Origin: Sporobolomyces roseus
Lineage: Eukaryota; Basidiomycota; Microbotryomycetes; Sporidiobolales; Sporidiobolaceae
Assembly (NCBI GenBank): GCA_016617785.1
Contig: JADILM010000001.1
Coordinates: 3,968,001-4,032,000 of the forward strand
Reading direction: 5' to 3'
DNA: 64,000 nucleotides
Shown piece after piece: positions 1-12,226 of this stretch (its first letter is position 1; each line of letters starts with the position of its first letter). The notes under the pieces are model-generated. The model had not been told where the DNA came from and made no database searches. It saw only the letters and a list, made by a program, of their open reading frames with translations. Both the position numbers and the translations under genes were made by a program.

Positions 1-89
1 ATCGTGTGTGAAGCGAAACAGCGAGCGCGCGAAGTGAAGGTTACAGACTCACGCTTTCGAGAATACTCTTTTCCTTCGCTCGTGACTCT

Positions 90-1755
90 CTAAAGTTTCA
101 TTCCCCCTCCGATGCCTCCTACTACTCTTCCATTCCTCCTTGATGCTCCAACCCCCCCAGCGACAGGATAGAGAGGAGCAGGTCGACCGATCCCTTGATA
201 ATTGAAAATCGAAGGTACTTCGTTTCCTCCTCCTACGTAGCTCATTCCATTCGGCCATGACTGAGGATGTTGATATTGTCGATAAGAGTACCGTTGAGCG
301 AGTGGAGGTAGAGGAGGTCGAGAGAAAGCAGGAGGAGAGATGAATCTTTGTGAAGGATGGGAATGAGGGTAAAACAACGACGAATCCTCTTCTGGATCTG
401 ATGAGAGATAAGGTTCCAGCATGTCTTGTGGTTCTAGATTCAGCTGTTCTTGATCCGGGTTACTCGAGTCGGAATCGGATCGTCGAGTCTTGAATTCTGG
501 TCGAAGTATTCCTCCTCCTCCAGTATAGCCCGCTCGACCGTTCGAGAGCCCTCCTCCTCCTCGTTGAGTAGTGAGGACTTGTACTGTCCTCATCAAGTCG
601 CCCATTTGCATTCGCATTCCGCCAATGACATTCCTCATCGAGTTGAGCTCTTCGACGAGATGTTGAGTCGTGTGAAGCGAGTCGGTGTGAGACTGAGTGA
701 GAGTTGCGAGCGAGGAAGAGAGGGAAGCGTTGCGAGAAGTGAGGGTAGCGATGGTCGAAGGTGAAGGAGGCTGAGGGATCGAATCGTTCTTGCTCGTTGA
801 CGGTTCCGGAACAAGGTAGTCGCCTAATGAGTACTTTGTGCCCCTCAGTAGCTTCTCGACATCCTCCAATCGCTCTACCAATCCCTTTACTTTCTCCCTC
901 AATCTCCAATTCTCTCCTTCCCATTCCCTCTCTTTCTCTTGGAATCGCTCGAAACACTCCTTGAGTGGCTCGTAGGGACATTCAGTGTCGAGGTGATCTG
1001 AGGCGAGAGTGGAGCGAGGACCGATATGAAGGCATCCGAAGACGGCGTGAGGACAGGGACTTGGAACAAGAGGACAGGAATTGAGGAGGTGGGACGCGAG
1101 GGACTTAGAAGGGAGTGAGAGAGAGCAGTAGCGACACGGTCGAGGGATAGCTGGACACGATACCGAGTGGGTCTGCGTACAAGAAAGCAAGTTCAGTTAG
1201 TTTCGATTCGAAAACAGGCGAATGCAAAGAGCTCACCTCGATCTTCGTCGACCCCATCGGCTCATGACAGTCTGGGCATCTGAACATAGCCTCCTCGTCT
1301 ACTGCTACTCGCGAGTCGCTCTTCCTGACCCGTTCATCCTCGTCGTCCGCATTCGAATTCTCCTTCTTTCTCGCTTCGCAATCCGCCTCATGTCTTCCAT
1401 AATCGTCCCTCTTCATCTCCTCCTTACAGTCATTACACCTAACCCTCAGCTCGCCCAACAACTCCATTACAACCCTCGGCGCTCCTACTAAATCCTTCTT
1501 CCCAATCCTTTCCCTATCAATCGGACAACTTATCGACGTCTCCATCGCCCGCTCCAAGCATAATCGACAGAATAAATGCTGGCACTTCGAGGGCATAATC
1601 GGGTCGACTAGGGGTGACCTATGAAGGAGGAACCGAGAGTTTTCAATTTCCAAAGTGGGGAAACGAAGAGGGAGAAACAGAGGGACTGACCGGCAGATTG
1701 GACATTCTAATGAAGGAGACACTGAGTCTAGGTACTCGTAGGATAAGTCGGTCAT
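90..1755 (-). CDS. RING-finger / TRAF-type zinc-finger protein
   Basis: Three exons (1755-1691, 1618-1237, 1172-90) give 509 residues; the introns 1690-1619 (72 nt) and 1236-1173 (64 nt) have GT/AG ends and restore frame. The first intron splits the RING: CPIC lies in exon 1 and the CQHLFC and CPID portions in exon 2, giving a C3HC3D-type RING near residues 18-60. Further Cys/His pairs follow (CNDC, CPDC, CRYC and C-H-C groups to about residue 230), a TRAF-type zinc-finger layout, then a short coiled coil rich in E/R/L. The C-terminal half is Ser/Pro/Gly-rich low complexity. Known of the family: RING plus TRAF zinc fingers usually means an E3 ubiquitin ligase or signalling adaptor. The substrate is unknown. 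Family call firm, function inferred. Confidence 0.8.
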
Positions 1756-2509
1756 CTTGCGAGAGTCGGAAGAGGAGTGGTCGAGAAGTTGAGCAAGCGA
1801 TTCGACTAGGAGAGCGAGTTTGACGCTCGGCTCAAGTCAGGCGACCCCTGATCGGTCGATAAGTGCGTTGTGCTTAACAGGTGAGCAGCGGCTGAGGTTG
1901 TCGAGGCGTGTGAGCGGGTTGAAGACGTGGTAGTTGATCAAGGGTTTCCAGCTGTTTGACTGAGCGTACGAGGCTGTTGTAACGCTTTGTGGAAAGCGAG
2001 AGAGCTACTCTACTCAGTTGAGGTAAGCCGAGTCGAGCCGATCGAGGAGATGTATCGTAGAGAGCAACAACTGTGAAAATAAGCGAAAACATTCGCAAGT
2101 TCACTTCATCTTTCGCATTTATAAGCGTTTTCGAGATACCCACGAGAGAAGTAGCGCGGACGGATCAAGAAGTACCGACTGAACAGAAAGAATCGGAAGC
2201 TTCTCAAGGTCTTCGTTCGAATCAAGCTCTTGTGAAAACCCGCAAAGCCAGCGTCAACTCAAATAGGTGTAGCAATAAGATGTAGTACAGATAGATCCGA
2301 AAGCAATAAAGGATAAGGAGTAAGGCTAATAGAGGAGTAAAAAGGGTATAGACAGTCTTGAGAGGGAAGAAACAACGAAAGTAAAGTCATCATAAAGAGT
2401 ACAACAGTTGAAGTCGATCACTAAGAGAGCAGTCCGACCATCGGTGGAGCGTGATTGAGATAGGCGGAGGACAGCTGAGAAGGATGGAAGCGGGCTGGAG
2501 TTGGAATGT
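1756..2509. other. Intergenic, no gene seen
   Basis: This 754-base gap lies between the start of the RING gene and the stop of NDC80, both on the minus strand, so it should hold the RING promoter and the NDC80 3' end. Reading frames here are short and lack recognisable domains or clean splice sites. Confidence 0.6.
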
Positions 2510-5294
2510 TCAGCGACCAAGGTGTTTAATCTTGAGATCCTCTTCCGCCTCCGTCATCAACTGGGTAAGTTTCTCAGTTCCAGCAGTCATATGTTCCTAT
2601 TAGTCACCCCATGACTCGCAATCAGCTCACCGAAAAGAAAAAAGCGAGAGGAACAGAGAGAGGAGGTTTACTTTGTAACTCATGAATGATTCGATTGAGC
2701 TTTCTAGTGCAGCTCGACTCGCAGCTCTGATAGAAGATGTATCTTGATTGACTTGACGACGTCTGTACGAATTCAACGACTTCCTCAGTCGCTGCACGTG
2801 GGGACAGTGAATGAGGGTTAGAGTGAGAACGTACTCGAGAACTCGTTGATCGTAACGATGGGTAGCGAGGAGGAGTGCGTGATCTGCTGTTGAAGATGCG
2901 GCGTGGACTTGTTGTTGTAATCGATCGAGCTCAAGATTCGTAGCGTGCATTTCCCGATCAATTCGCTGCAATTCAACATCAGAGTTTGAGTCAGCATTTG
3001 TTCCTGGCAGAGAACGATGTAAGTAGTGATGAAAAGGTGAAAGAGCTCACCTCGTTGAGATCTACTTTCTCTCTATCGACCGCCTCAAACTCGACATCCA
3101 ACCCAGCCATAACATCACCAAACTCCTGTAACACTTCCCTAATCCTCGTCATTTCCTCCTCCAACCCCACCTGCGCTTCCCTCAACTGTCTAATCTCGTC
3201 CCTCGTCCCTGCCCTCAATTTCTGTAATGCAGGTTTAACCACGGTCGAGATTCCCTCTGGTACTGGATTCTCAGCAGCTCCATTCACTTCCTGCCCAAAG
3301 TAGACGACTTCTTCCATTCCTGGTACTCGAACTGGTCCATCAAGAATTCCGAGAGGAGTAGCTTTCGATTCGTATTCGAGGCATAATCGAGATGCACTAT
3401 CAATTTCCCTCTGCAAGTCGATCTCCAACGACATCTTCTTCTCCGTGACGGCACGATATCGAACCGAAACGTCTTGAATCGCTTTCGTGAGTTGTTGACG
3501 TTCAGTGTTGAGGGACGAGATTTCGAAAGGAGTGAGTTTTTGATTCTTGATTTGTAATTCCAATCGTTCTTGTTCTTGTTGTTTAGATTGTCTCTCCTCG
3601 ACTATAAGATCCTCACTCACTCAATCAGTTCTCCTCTTCTCACGAATTCAACTTACTGAAGGAAGTTGGACGTACGAGATTCTTTGATGACCTGTTCCAA
3701 CAATTTCCTCGTATTAACATAACCCCCATTCTTCTTGTGCATATTGACGCAATAATCGTTCAACCTCTGAATATCCCTCTGTACTTCTTCTTTCTTGTTC
3801 GTGAACGCAACCATCGGATCCTCAGTCCTATTCAATTCTTCCCATTCCCTCTCTAAATCCTCGAATTCCTCACTCAAATCTTGTACTCTACCTCTCTGAA
3901 TCGCTGATGCTTGATCTGTTCACTCCCATCACAACTCAGCTCATACATTCGGAGAAAAGGAAGGGAAGAGGGAAAAGGGAGAGTAAAGGAACGAACCTTG
4001 AACAATTCGAAACTCTTCCAAATCTTGTTCCCAACTATCTTCTTCCTCTCCAGCAATGAATTTGTCATAACTATTCATCAAGAACCTGTACCACGCATGA
4101 GGAATGATTTCGTCTGTCGTATTCATCGAATTCAAGGCTCGTTGATTCAAATCGTGTGCTGGCATTTGTAATTCCGGATCTGAATTGAATGCGATTGTTC
4201 GAGCCTACATCGAGTTCTCATCAGTGAGAGTACGAGAGGAGGGAGAGGAGGAAAAGGGGAAGGGAGGAGAGAGACGTACTTCGATAACCATTACTAACCA
4301 ATGCAACATAGCCAACATGTTTGGCCAAGATTGCATACTACCAATACTTTGTAAATGACTCTTTGTAATACTATCCGTAAAAGGATACTGAACCATCCTC
4401 AAAGTATTCAAAACCTCATCTTCGAATTTTATTTTCGGTTGACCTTTGACGACAGGTTGATTTCCGAAATGAATTGACGGATCGAACAATTTCGTCAAGA
4501 ATCCAAACAATTGAGAGAAATGGGATGAGGTCGGACCGAGGAGGTTCGCGAGGGATAATTGAAAGGGACATTGGTGGGAAGATAGGAATTGTAGAATGTC
4601 TTCGGCGTGTCGTTCTTGAGCTCTTTTGGGACGTACTTCTCGAGGATCCTTCGAGGGTCGAGAGAGAGTAGATGATGAGATTCCTCCTCCCGGAGTCATG
4701 AGGAGTCCTCCAGGAGGTCCACCGGCTGAAGTTGAATTGGGGAGGTTGGGCAGGTTGGAAGAAGTTCCCATGGTTGATCGTCGATAAGTCGAAGTACGTC
4801 GTTCCCTGTACTCTCACTCTCTTGATTCAGTGCGAGGTCCAGACTGAATATAGGAGAGTGGGAACGTACGAAGGAGGAACATAATCATAGATATTCCCAC
4901 CAGTTGGCGCGATCGAACCTCTCGAGGAAGTCAACAAGTGTTGATTCCTCGCGACCGACATTGTTCCCAAATTACTGTGTTGTTGTGAAGTATACATATG
5001 ACCCAATCTACTAGCGGTCATTGGAGGTTGTTGTCCTCCGATTCCTCCATGACCTTGACTAAAAGGTTGTGATTGACTTCCTCCTCCCTGATCATAGGTG
5101 GAGTAAGGTGCTATTGATTGTCGTGAAGTTGATTGTCTAGCTTGTTGTTGAGTAGTAGAGGAGGGGAGGAGAGAAGTACGATTGTTTGAAGGAGCGAGAG
5201 ATTGTCGGAGGGATGCATTCGAGGGTCGGGGGATAGAGGAAGGGACTGTGGGAGGTTGTGAAGGTTGTTGGATTGTACGTCGTCGGTCTCCCAT
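2510..5294 (-). CDS. NDC80: Kinetochore protein Ndc80 (Hec1)
   Basis: Component of the outer-kinetochore NDC80 complex that binds spindle microtubules. The N-terminal tail (5294-4700) is basic and Gln/Ser-rich, followed by a calponin-homology domain: the KDPR.VRPKR block, the LFGFLTKLFDP helix, the FEDEVLNTLRMVQYPF segment and the SMQSWPNMLAMLHWLV helix match Ndc80 family landmarks. From about 4165 down to 2520 the exons encode almost continuous coiled coil. The last exon is recovered by splicing after SYK to EHMTAGTEKLTQLM and stops at 2510. Several short introns interrupt it; the first joins VPPS to ERRTSTYRR. The start at 5294 is the first ATG of the open frame. Divergent from the BRCT gene. 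Family assignment secure; a few internal splice sites unsure. Confidence 0.92.
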
Positions 5295-5626
5295 CGCTTA
5301 GTGAAGAGAGAGTAGGGTTGTTTGTTGATCGACTAGAGTTGAACGATGAGGGCTGATTGTAAAGTTGTGTCACTCAGTTGAGCGTGTAGTTATGGTTCTA
5401 GAGTATCTGTATATCGTGTGCTGAGTATAGCCGGGTGTATGGGGGAGAGAGAGTGAGAGACGTTTGTTCTGTTGTCGCGTCTCTTCCTCCTTCTCTTGCC
5501 TCTCCACTCTCTAGGTTGCTCTTGACTCCATCTTGAACGTGAATCACCTCGAACGTGAATGACCGCCCACTAGTTCCTCCAACGCTCAACTCTTCAAAGA
5601 TCTCTAGCACGCGACTGTCTCCCCCG
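5295..5626. promoter_or_regulatory. Shared divergent promoter of NDC80 and the BRCT gene
   Basis: About 330 bases separate the two divergent start codons. Two copies of ACGCGAC occur, reverse-oriented at 5474-5480 and forward at 5609-5615. They resemble the ACGCG core bound by MBF-type G1/S factors in fungi. The motif also occurs elsewhere in the window, so function is only inferred. Confidence 0.35.
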
Positions 5627-8600
5627 ATGTCCAACTCGTCCCATTCAATCCCAAACCTATACAAAGGTATATATTTCTACATCCACGATTCACTACATCC
5701 CAAAGTATCCCAAGCTGTACGTCTTCCCTCTCCTTCTCTCTCTTTCTCCCCACTTTTTTGCTCACTTCTCTCTTCCCTCTCTAGCTATCCCAACTCTTAC
5801 TCAACTACGGAGCAACTCAATGTCCACCTCCTCCATTAGACGATCCGCCCACATCACGATTCGATTTGAACAAAATCACTCATTTCATTACCCCTAATCT
5901 CGACTTCCCTGAATTCTCTCTCTTACAACAGATCAATGAGGAAGCGACGAATAATGACGACAATGATGGGAAAGGGAAAGGGAAAGGGAAAGGTGTGATT
6001 GCGAATGTGAAAGGTGCGAGCGTAAAGGATGAGAAAATAAAAATCGTACTCGTGAGTCGAAAGGAATGCTTTCTCCATCTCTCCTATCGAGCACAGGATT
6101 GATGAAAGATGGGTTTCCGCCTCACAGCCTTCGTGGGTCACTCGTTCATTCGATTTACAAGCTATTCAACAGTTCGTTCTCCCTTTCCTTTCGCAAGCTC
6201 TTCTCTTTCCTGACTGACCCCTCTCTTTCCTTGATGTAGAGCACGATTCTATTCCCCCGATCCATCCCTATTCCTTTCCTCAACCTGTATCTGTACAACT
6301 CAAGTACATCCTACCCTCCTCTACTACCCCTCACTCCTCTCAAAGAACTGACTCCCCCATCTCGTGTAATGAAACAGTTACCAGTAGCAGATGACTTGTT
6401 GATTTGTTCAGCGGTCGAAACGTTCGGTGGACAATGGAGGCGTGAATTGACTAGGGAAGTAACTCATTTGGTTTGTGTGACGGAACATGGGAAACCTGGG
6501 GACAAGTATGAGATGGCGATTAAATTCGGGACTGAATTGGGAATCGCTATAGTTTTACCTCACTGGTAAGCTTTTTCTCTCTTTTGTAAGAAGTGGGATT
6601 GAGCTGATTCAGGGATGAAGGGACAGGTTTGAAGAATGTTTGAGGTTGAATCGATTAGTCGAAACAGACATTTATAGATTCCCTTCCCCACCCTTTACTA
6701 CCACTCTTCGCTCCACCTCCTCTTCTTCTTCCTCATCAGCAGCAGTGAATAAACCATTCGTTGAACGTCTCAACGAGTATTGGAAACAACGTTTATCAAA
6801 CCAACCATCTACTTCTTCCTCTTCCTCTTCTTCCACAAACTCGACTCCTCCTCAAACCACGCCAAACACGTCTACTTACAAGATCTTGGGGTTGGAAGTG
6901 GGAGTACAAAAGAATTTGACAGAAGTTATGAGGGAAAAAGAGGGTTATTTTAGAACGAGTGGATTAGTTGGTCAAATCGACCAGGGTGTAAACTTGGTAT
7001 CTCAATTGGGAATCTCTAATGGGAGTTTGAATACTCAACAACAATTGAATTCTCAGATTGCGAGTTTGGGAGGAGGAGGGAAGAAGAAGAAAGGAGGTTG
7101 TTTCGAAGGGAAGAAAGTTTATTTGGCTAGCGATTTGGGATTGAGTGAAGGGTTGTTGGGAACTGTTAGGTTTAGGATTGAAGAGTTGGGTGGAGAGGTC
7201 AGAGAGAATTATCTGAGTGGGGAGACGGTTGAAGGGAGTTTGAGTGCGGGTGCTAGTTTGAATACGGGAGGGGATAGTTGGGGAAGGAGGAGGAAAGCCG
7301 AGAGGGAATTGAGAGAGTCTGATATCGTCGTCATGAGGAATAGAGAGGGCTGGGAATACTGGCTTGTGAGTTCACTTACGCTTTGACCTTCACTCTTTGT
7401 AGAGAAATCACGAGACTGAGTGTGATTCGAGGTTGTGATCACAGGCTTACGAATTGAACTTATCGATCGCTACACCTTCTTGGTTATTCCATACGTTCCT
7501 CACTTCGACCTGTACCTCTCCCTTATCGAAACTCACCCATTACCCTCCTCCATCACTCTATGGAATCCCCGCGTTCAGGGACAAGACGATCACTGTCAGT
7601 AACTATACTGGGAGTGCGAGGGATTATGTCAGGATGTTGATCGAGATGTTGGGTGCGAAATACGAGGGGACTATGGGAAAGGGTACGGATTATGTCGTTA
7701 CTGCTTCGTATGTTCTCTCCTCCTTTCTCATCGTGACGACCGAGTCAGCTGATGTTTTCGAGCGGAACAATACAGCGACCTTGGAAGCAAGTGTTCACAT
7801 GCGAGAACTTGGTCGATTCCGTTAGTAACGCATGAATGGTTAGAATCTTGCGTTTTGACTTGGTCTCACCTCTCTCCCGCCCTCTCTCCTACCTACACGA
7901 TCTCGACTGGTCAACAATACGGCATGTCGTATCCTAACTCACTCGGAGAGAAGGGATGGACGAAGGAAGCGATCAGGAGATGGGCTGATGCGGATGAGAG
8001 GAAAGAGGAGCGAGAGAAGGGGAGAAGGAGTGTCGAGGAATTGATCAGGATCGAGGAGGAGGAAGAGGGAGGAGGGAGGATGGTCATGGATGAGGGAAAG
8101 AGTACGGAAGTTGAGGGAGAGAATGAGGAAGAGGACGATGTCGAGATGGAAACGGAGGAGAAATCGATCAAGAAACCGGTTAAAGCTTCTACGGTCGAGG
8201 AAAAGGTAGTCAAGGAGGTACCGGTGATCGAGGTTCCGCCACGTTCGAAGGAGAAATCAACTTCGAAGAAGTCGTCGTCGGAAAAAGGCAAGGAGAAGGA
8301 GGTCTCGAAACCGATACCAAAGACCAAGTCGAAGAAACCTCGACCTACCGAAGACGATGCGATGGCCGTCGATCAAGGTCAAGATGAATCGACGCCAGCT
8401 CCAGAATCTGCTCGACCTCGATCTCGTTCCAAACCCGTTTCAAATCCCGCCAAAACCGTTTCTCCTCCTCCCTTCCCACCTCGAGCCGAAACTCCCGAAC
8501 AACCGACAAGAAAGAAGAACTCTACGACAAAGCCTTCGAAACTTTCGAAAGAAACTCGTCCTGTCGAATCAACAAAGGAGAATCAAGACGAGAATGGATC

Positions 8601-10172
8601 TTCCGCCTTGTCCGAAGCCGACGATGACGACGACGGATCAAATTCAAGCTCTTCCTCTTCCAATCTACCTCAGTCTGCGAAAGCAATGTCGAAACATTTC
8701 AACCAAATCGATTCTCACAACCTCGTTCAGCCCGGTTCGAAACGTGCTGCAGCTGGGAAAGCTCGAGCTGCGTTACACGTCGCGATGGAGGACAAGAACA
8801 AGTTCGAGTTGGAACAGAAGAGTAGTGCGAAGAAGACAGGATTGGGACCGAGGAGGAGTAGTCAAGGTTTGGGTCCGAAGGAAGGAGGGAGTAGTCCGAT
8901 TAAGAAGCGGAAAGTCAAGAGGGAAGAGGGGAGTGATGAGGAAGAGGATGATCTCATGAAGGATGTCAACGATGAGAATGAGGAAGAGAAACCGGTCATC
9001 AAGAAAGGGAGAGGAAAAGCGAAAGCGATACGAGAGGTTACGGAGGATGTTGAAGTGGAAGAAGAGATGCCGAAGAAGAAGGCAAAAGTCGCTGTCAACA
9101 AGAACCTGAAGAATGTCACGACTCAAGATGAGACAACTCAAGAAGGTGCTGTTTCAAGTTTCGATAATCCTCCAAAAGCTAAACCTGTTCCGTGAGTTTC
9201 GCTTCCGCTGTCACTCCTCGAATCGTTCGTGTGTGTTGACAGCCGCTCTCCTCGGGCACAGCACCAAATCAAACAAGTTGCGAATCATCTCGACAGGTCT
9301 CGGACTCGACAAAACTTCAACCGAAATCAAGGTGAGTCTCCCCTGACTTTTTCAGTTCCATAACGCATCTCGCTGAGTCTCGAGAGTTGTATCGTAGGCT
9401 CTGAAATCTCTCGGTGTCGTTTGGACCGATAAGCCGCAAGAGGCGACTCATCTCGTTGTCAAAGGTCTTTCTCGAACGGAAAAGTTCCTTTGTTGTGAGT
9501 CTCTCGACATCGTGTATACCTGCGTGATCTGACAATGCTGACTGAAACCTCTCGCGTTCAGGCTTACCCTTCACCCCATTCATCGTCACGAAGAAATGGA
9601 TCGACGCTTGTATCGATGCAGGGACACTTGTCGGTACGCAAACATTCCTCTCTTTGATCGATGTAGTTCAGGTGACTGACGTATTCCTCTGACAGACGAA
9701 GCGCCTTATCTCCTCAAAGACAAGAAGAAAGAACTCGACCTCGGCGACACGCTCGAAGCCATTCTCTCCCGAGCGAAGAAGGGCAAGATGCTCGAGGGAC
9801 GAAAAGTCTACATAACGAAAGGAGTGAATCCAGAAGTAGCTGTCATGCAACGCATCATTGCTGCTTGCGGAGGAATTGTACGTTTCACCTGTCTCTCCCT
9901 TCTCTCACCTCCTGATCTCGAAGACTGACTCTTTCGCCGTCCTTCTCCGATAGATCGCTCCAAACGACCTGATCAAGCAACACAAGAAGATCGTCTCGGA
10001 TCCTACAGCACTCGTTGTCTCATCACCAGGCGATCGAAGGGAATGGGAGAAACTCTCGAGCGAAGGGATTCCGATCTATACAGTCGAAGCAGTCTTCGTC
10101 GCAGCGATGCATCAACAGGTCGAGAAAGGATTCTCGAGTGCCAATAGGGTAGATCCCCAGCTTACGGCTTAG
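5627..10172 (+). CDS. Rtt107/Brc1-type multi-BRCT DNA-damage scaffold
   Basis: A multi-exon gene with six BRCT-like units: two at the N-terminus (about 5660-6303 and 6378-6690, the second with LLICSAVETFGG and THLV), two in the middle (7105-7560 with CFEGKKVYLASD; 7565-7900 ending in a HEWLESC helix), a long acidic/basic linker with likely nuclear-localisation signals (7960-9190), and a C-terminal pair (9250-9650 with IISTGLGLD and THLVV; 9790-10140 with LEGRKVYITKG). The 4+2 arrangement is that of Rtt107/Brc1, scaffolds for replication-fork repair whose last BRCT pair binds phosphorylated H2A. Introns of about 50-75 nt join these blocks in frame, for example 6304-6377. An in-frame ATG at 5555 would add 24 residues; 5627 is chosen because it lies just before BRCT1. 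Orthology to Rtt107/Brc1 rather than another BRCT scaffold is inferred from architecture. Confidence 0.83.
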
Positions 10173-10610
10173 AGGGTAGGTTTAGGGAAAGGAAGTCTTG
10201 TGTTGTATTCTCTGTTTTTTTCGAACCTTTTCTTGTCGAAATCATCGTTTCTTCGTGTACTCAATCACCAGTCCCGAAGACTCTCTCCTGTCGTATATAC
10301 TTGATCTTTCCAGTGCTGAGCATGCTGCGTCCAGGTTCATTCTTGAAGAAGGCGAAGCCACAGGTCGGGACGAGACCGTTCTCGGTCGGGAGCTACTTGC
10401 GCTGATTGCGCGTCGATGTCTTTGATCTCATCTCGGTCCCTCAGCATCCCACGAAACAGAAATCCACGACAAGCGGTTGTAGTCTTTTATCCGGTATCGT
10501 TTATTGATGGCTCTTCCGCTCTTTCTCTTTCCTCTCTTCCAACGATCTGCTCCTATCATATATCAATCTCCCTAGTCGAGCCTCGGTGCAACCGCTGTCC
10601 TCTTGTGACC
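10173..10610. other. Intergenic, no gene seen
   Basis: Between two plus-strand genes; presumably the 3' end of the BRCT gene and the promoter of the next. The open frame extends upstream of 10611 to 10416, but that extension has no protein-like features. Confidence 0.55.
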
Positions 10611-11868
10611 ATGTCGTCGCACACCAAGAATCGAGCCAAAAGACGGAAAAAGTCGGTTCTTACAGCAGATTGTCGAAAAGATCCAGAGGACGAATTCCAC
10701 TGCGAGGGCTGCGGGTACCGCGTGACAACGACGAAGTCGCAAGCTTGGGAAAAGAGAAGGGTAAGCGAACTTATATCTTTTGCCAGTGCTGTGACGTCTT
10801 CTCATAGATCGAGCGTCTCCCACAGCGCATGTGTCAGCACCTGGACCGTAGCAGGACGCTCGCTGAGCCTTGTCCGTACTGTCGAGGACCAGACTACGGA
10901 GTTTGTCCTCGTTTCGTGCTCGAGTTGGGTGTCAAAGCTGAATTGCCTCGATCGCCTTAGGACCTCAAACAACATATCAGAAACTGTCACACAGCACTAC
11001 AAATGAGCTTTCGATGCAGAAACTGTGGCAACGTCGGCTTCAAGGCAGAGTGCATCTCCTTTTTCTAGTTGCGATTCGTGGTGGTTGAGACGGGGAACTT
11101 ACGTTTGTTGGCTCATGCGACAGATGGGTATTAGATGAACACGTAAATGAGGCCTGTCCAGTCAAGGATGTTGAGACGAGGGAACTTTTTGACGGATGGA
11201 TTTGGACTGAAACGGATCCGAGCATTCCTGTTCGCAAAGATGTTGTGAGTAGACCCTGTAGCTGTGCCTCACTAGCGCTCTGGCTGATTATGATTGGGTT
11301 ATAGATGCATCTTATGTTCCCGGAGGTGCTCGCAGCGGCGTCTGAAGCGCTCAATCGAACGCAAAACGTAGCGACTCCACCTGCCAGCGAAAGGGTTCAG
11401 CACGCTACGCGTACCCTTCGCCCTCCGCCACAGTATCATCAGCCACCGCCGCCTACTCTCGCTTTCCAACAGCCGCTTCCTACAAACTTTGAACAAGTTT
11501 TTGCGAATCTTCCTCCTCCGAACAATCCTCAGATTACGACGCAGCATCCTGTTCGAGTGATATCGTACCCCACGGAGCCGGGACATCATGTGTGGAGCTC
11601 TACGGCTTACCCTCCTCCAGCCACAAACTTTGCTCCTCCTCCAACCCAGATGAATCTTCAACAACCGTTCCTACCTCCCGGTTCCTTCATCCCGCCTGCT
11701 CTTCCTTCTCAGTATCCTCAGACGATTCAACATCCTTCAGGCGATTACTACGATCCATCACTGAATCAATTCTATTCCCCTTACATGCCGAGCACGACTA
11801 GACATTCTCTTGCGAAACATCTCTCACCTCGTCAACTCCGTCGATACGGTCCTCATATGCTCCCTTGA
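10611..11868 (+). CDS. Uncharacterised protein with serial Cys/His zinc motifs
   Basis: Not recognised as a named family. The start at 10611 sits in a good context (gaccATGt) and begins a basic segment (KNRAKRRKK). Spliced exons give successive metal-binding-like motifs: CEGCGY, CPYCRG with a following Cys, LKQHIRNCH, then CRNCGN linked across an intron to EHVNEAC. The first and fourth introns are clear (gtaagc...catag near 10760-10806; gtgagt...ttatag near 11246-11304); the two between are less certain, one of about 44 nt being needed to bypass the TAG near 10960. The C-terminal half is Pro/Gln-rich and ends with RQLRRYGPHMLP. It could be a nucleic-acid-binding or adaptor protein, but that is inference. 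Confidence 0.55.
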
Positions 11869-12226
11869 ATACACTTCACTCTACCTCTCCCGTCTCTGCC
11901 TTGTGTCTTTGCCTGCCGTTTGGCTCACCCCCAGTAAATGTAGATTCCGTTTCAAGCTTTCGTCTTGCAACAGTCTTGATATAGGCGAAGCAGCACAGCT
12001 TCGCTTCCCAACGGAGCGAGGTCACCTGCGCACATGGAAGAGCTTGTGATTCTGCCGCAGACAGGAGAACTTGAAGTTCCGAAGAGCAGCTGCAAGAGTA
12101 TCTGCTCGCTGAGGAGCGAGAAGAAGCAATCACCGGCGACACTACTAGCTGAACAGAGACAGAGCAATAGTGATTAGCAAAAAAGAGACAACAAAAAACG
12201 AAACTAACGAAACTACCCCACGAGCA
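11869..12226. other. Convergent intergenic spacer
   Basis: Lies between the stop codons of two convergent genes. I see no coding potential or RNA gene in it. Confidence 0.6.

Noticed and set aside
460..981. 173-codon minus-strand frame overlapping the RING gene
   Set aside because: Lies in another frame of the coding exon; composition is Arg/Ser-skewed with no domain.
7911..8327. 138-codon minus-strand frame opposite the BRCT linker
   Set aside because: Mirror of the Glu/Lys-rich coding strand, giving the expected Ser/Phe/Leu-rich shadow.
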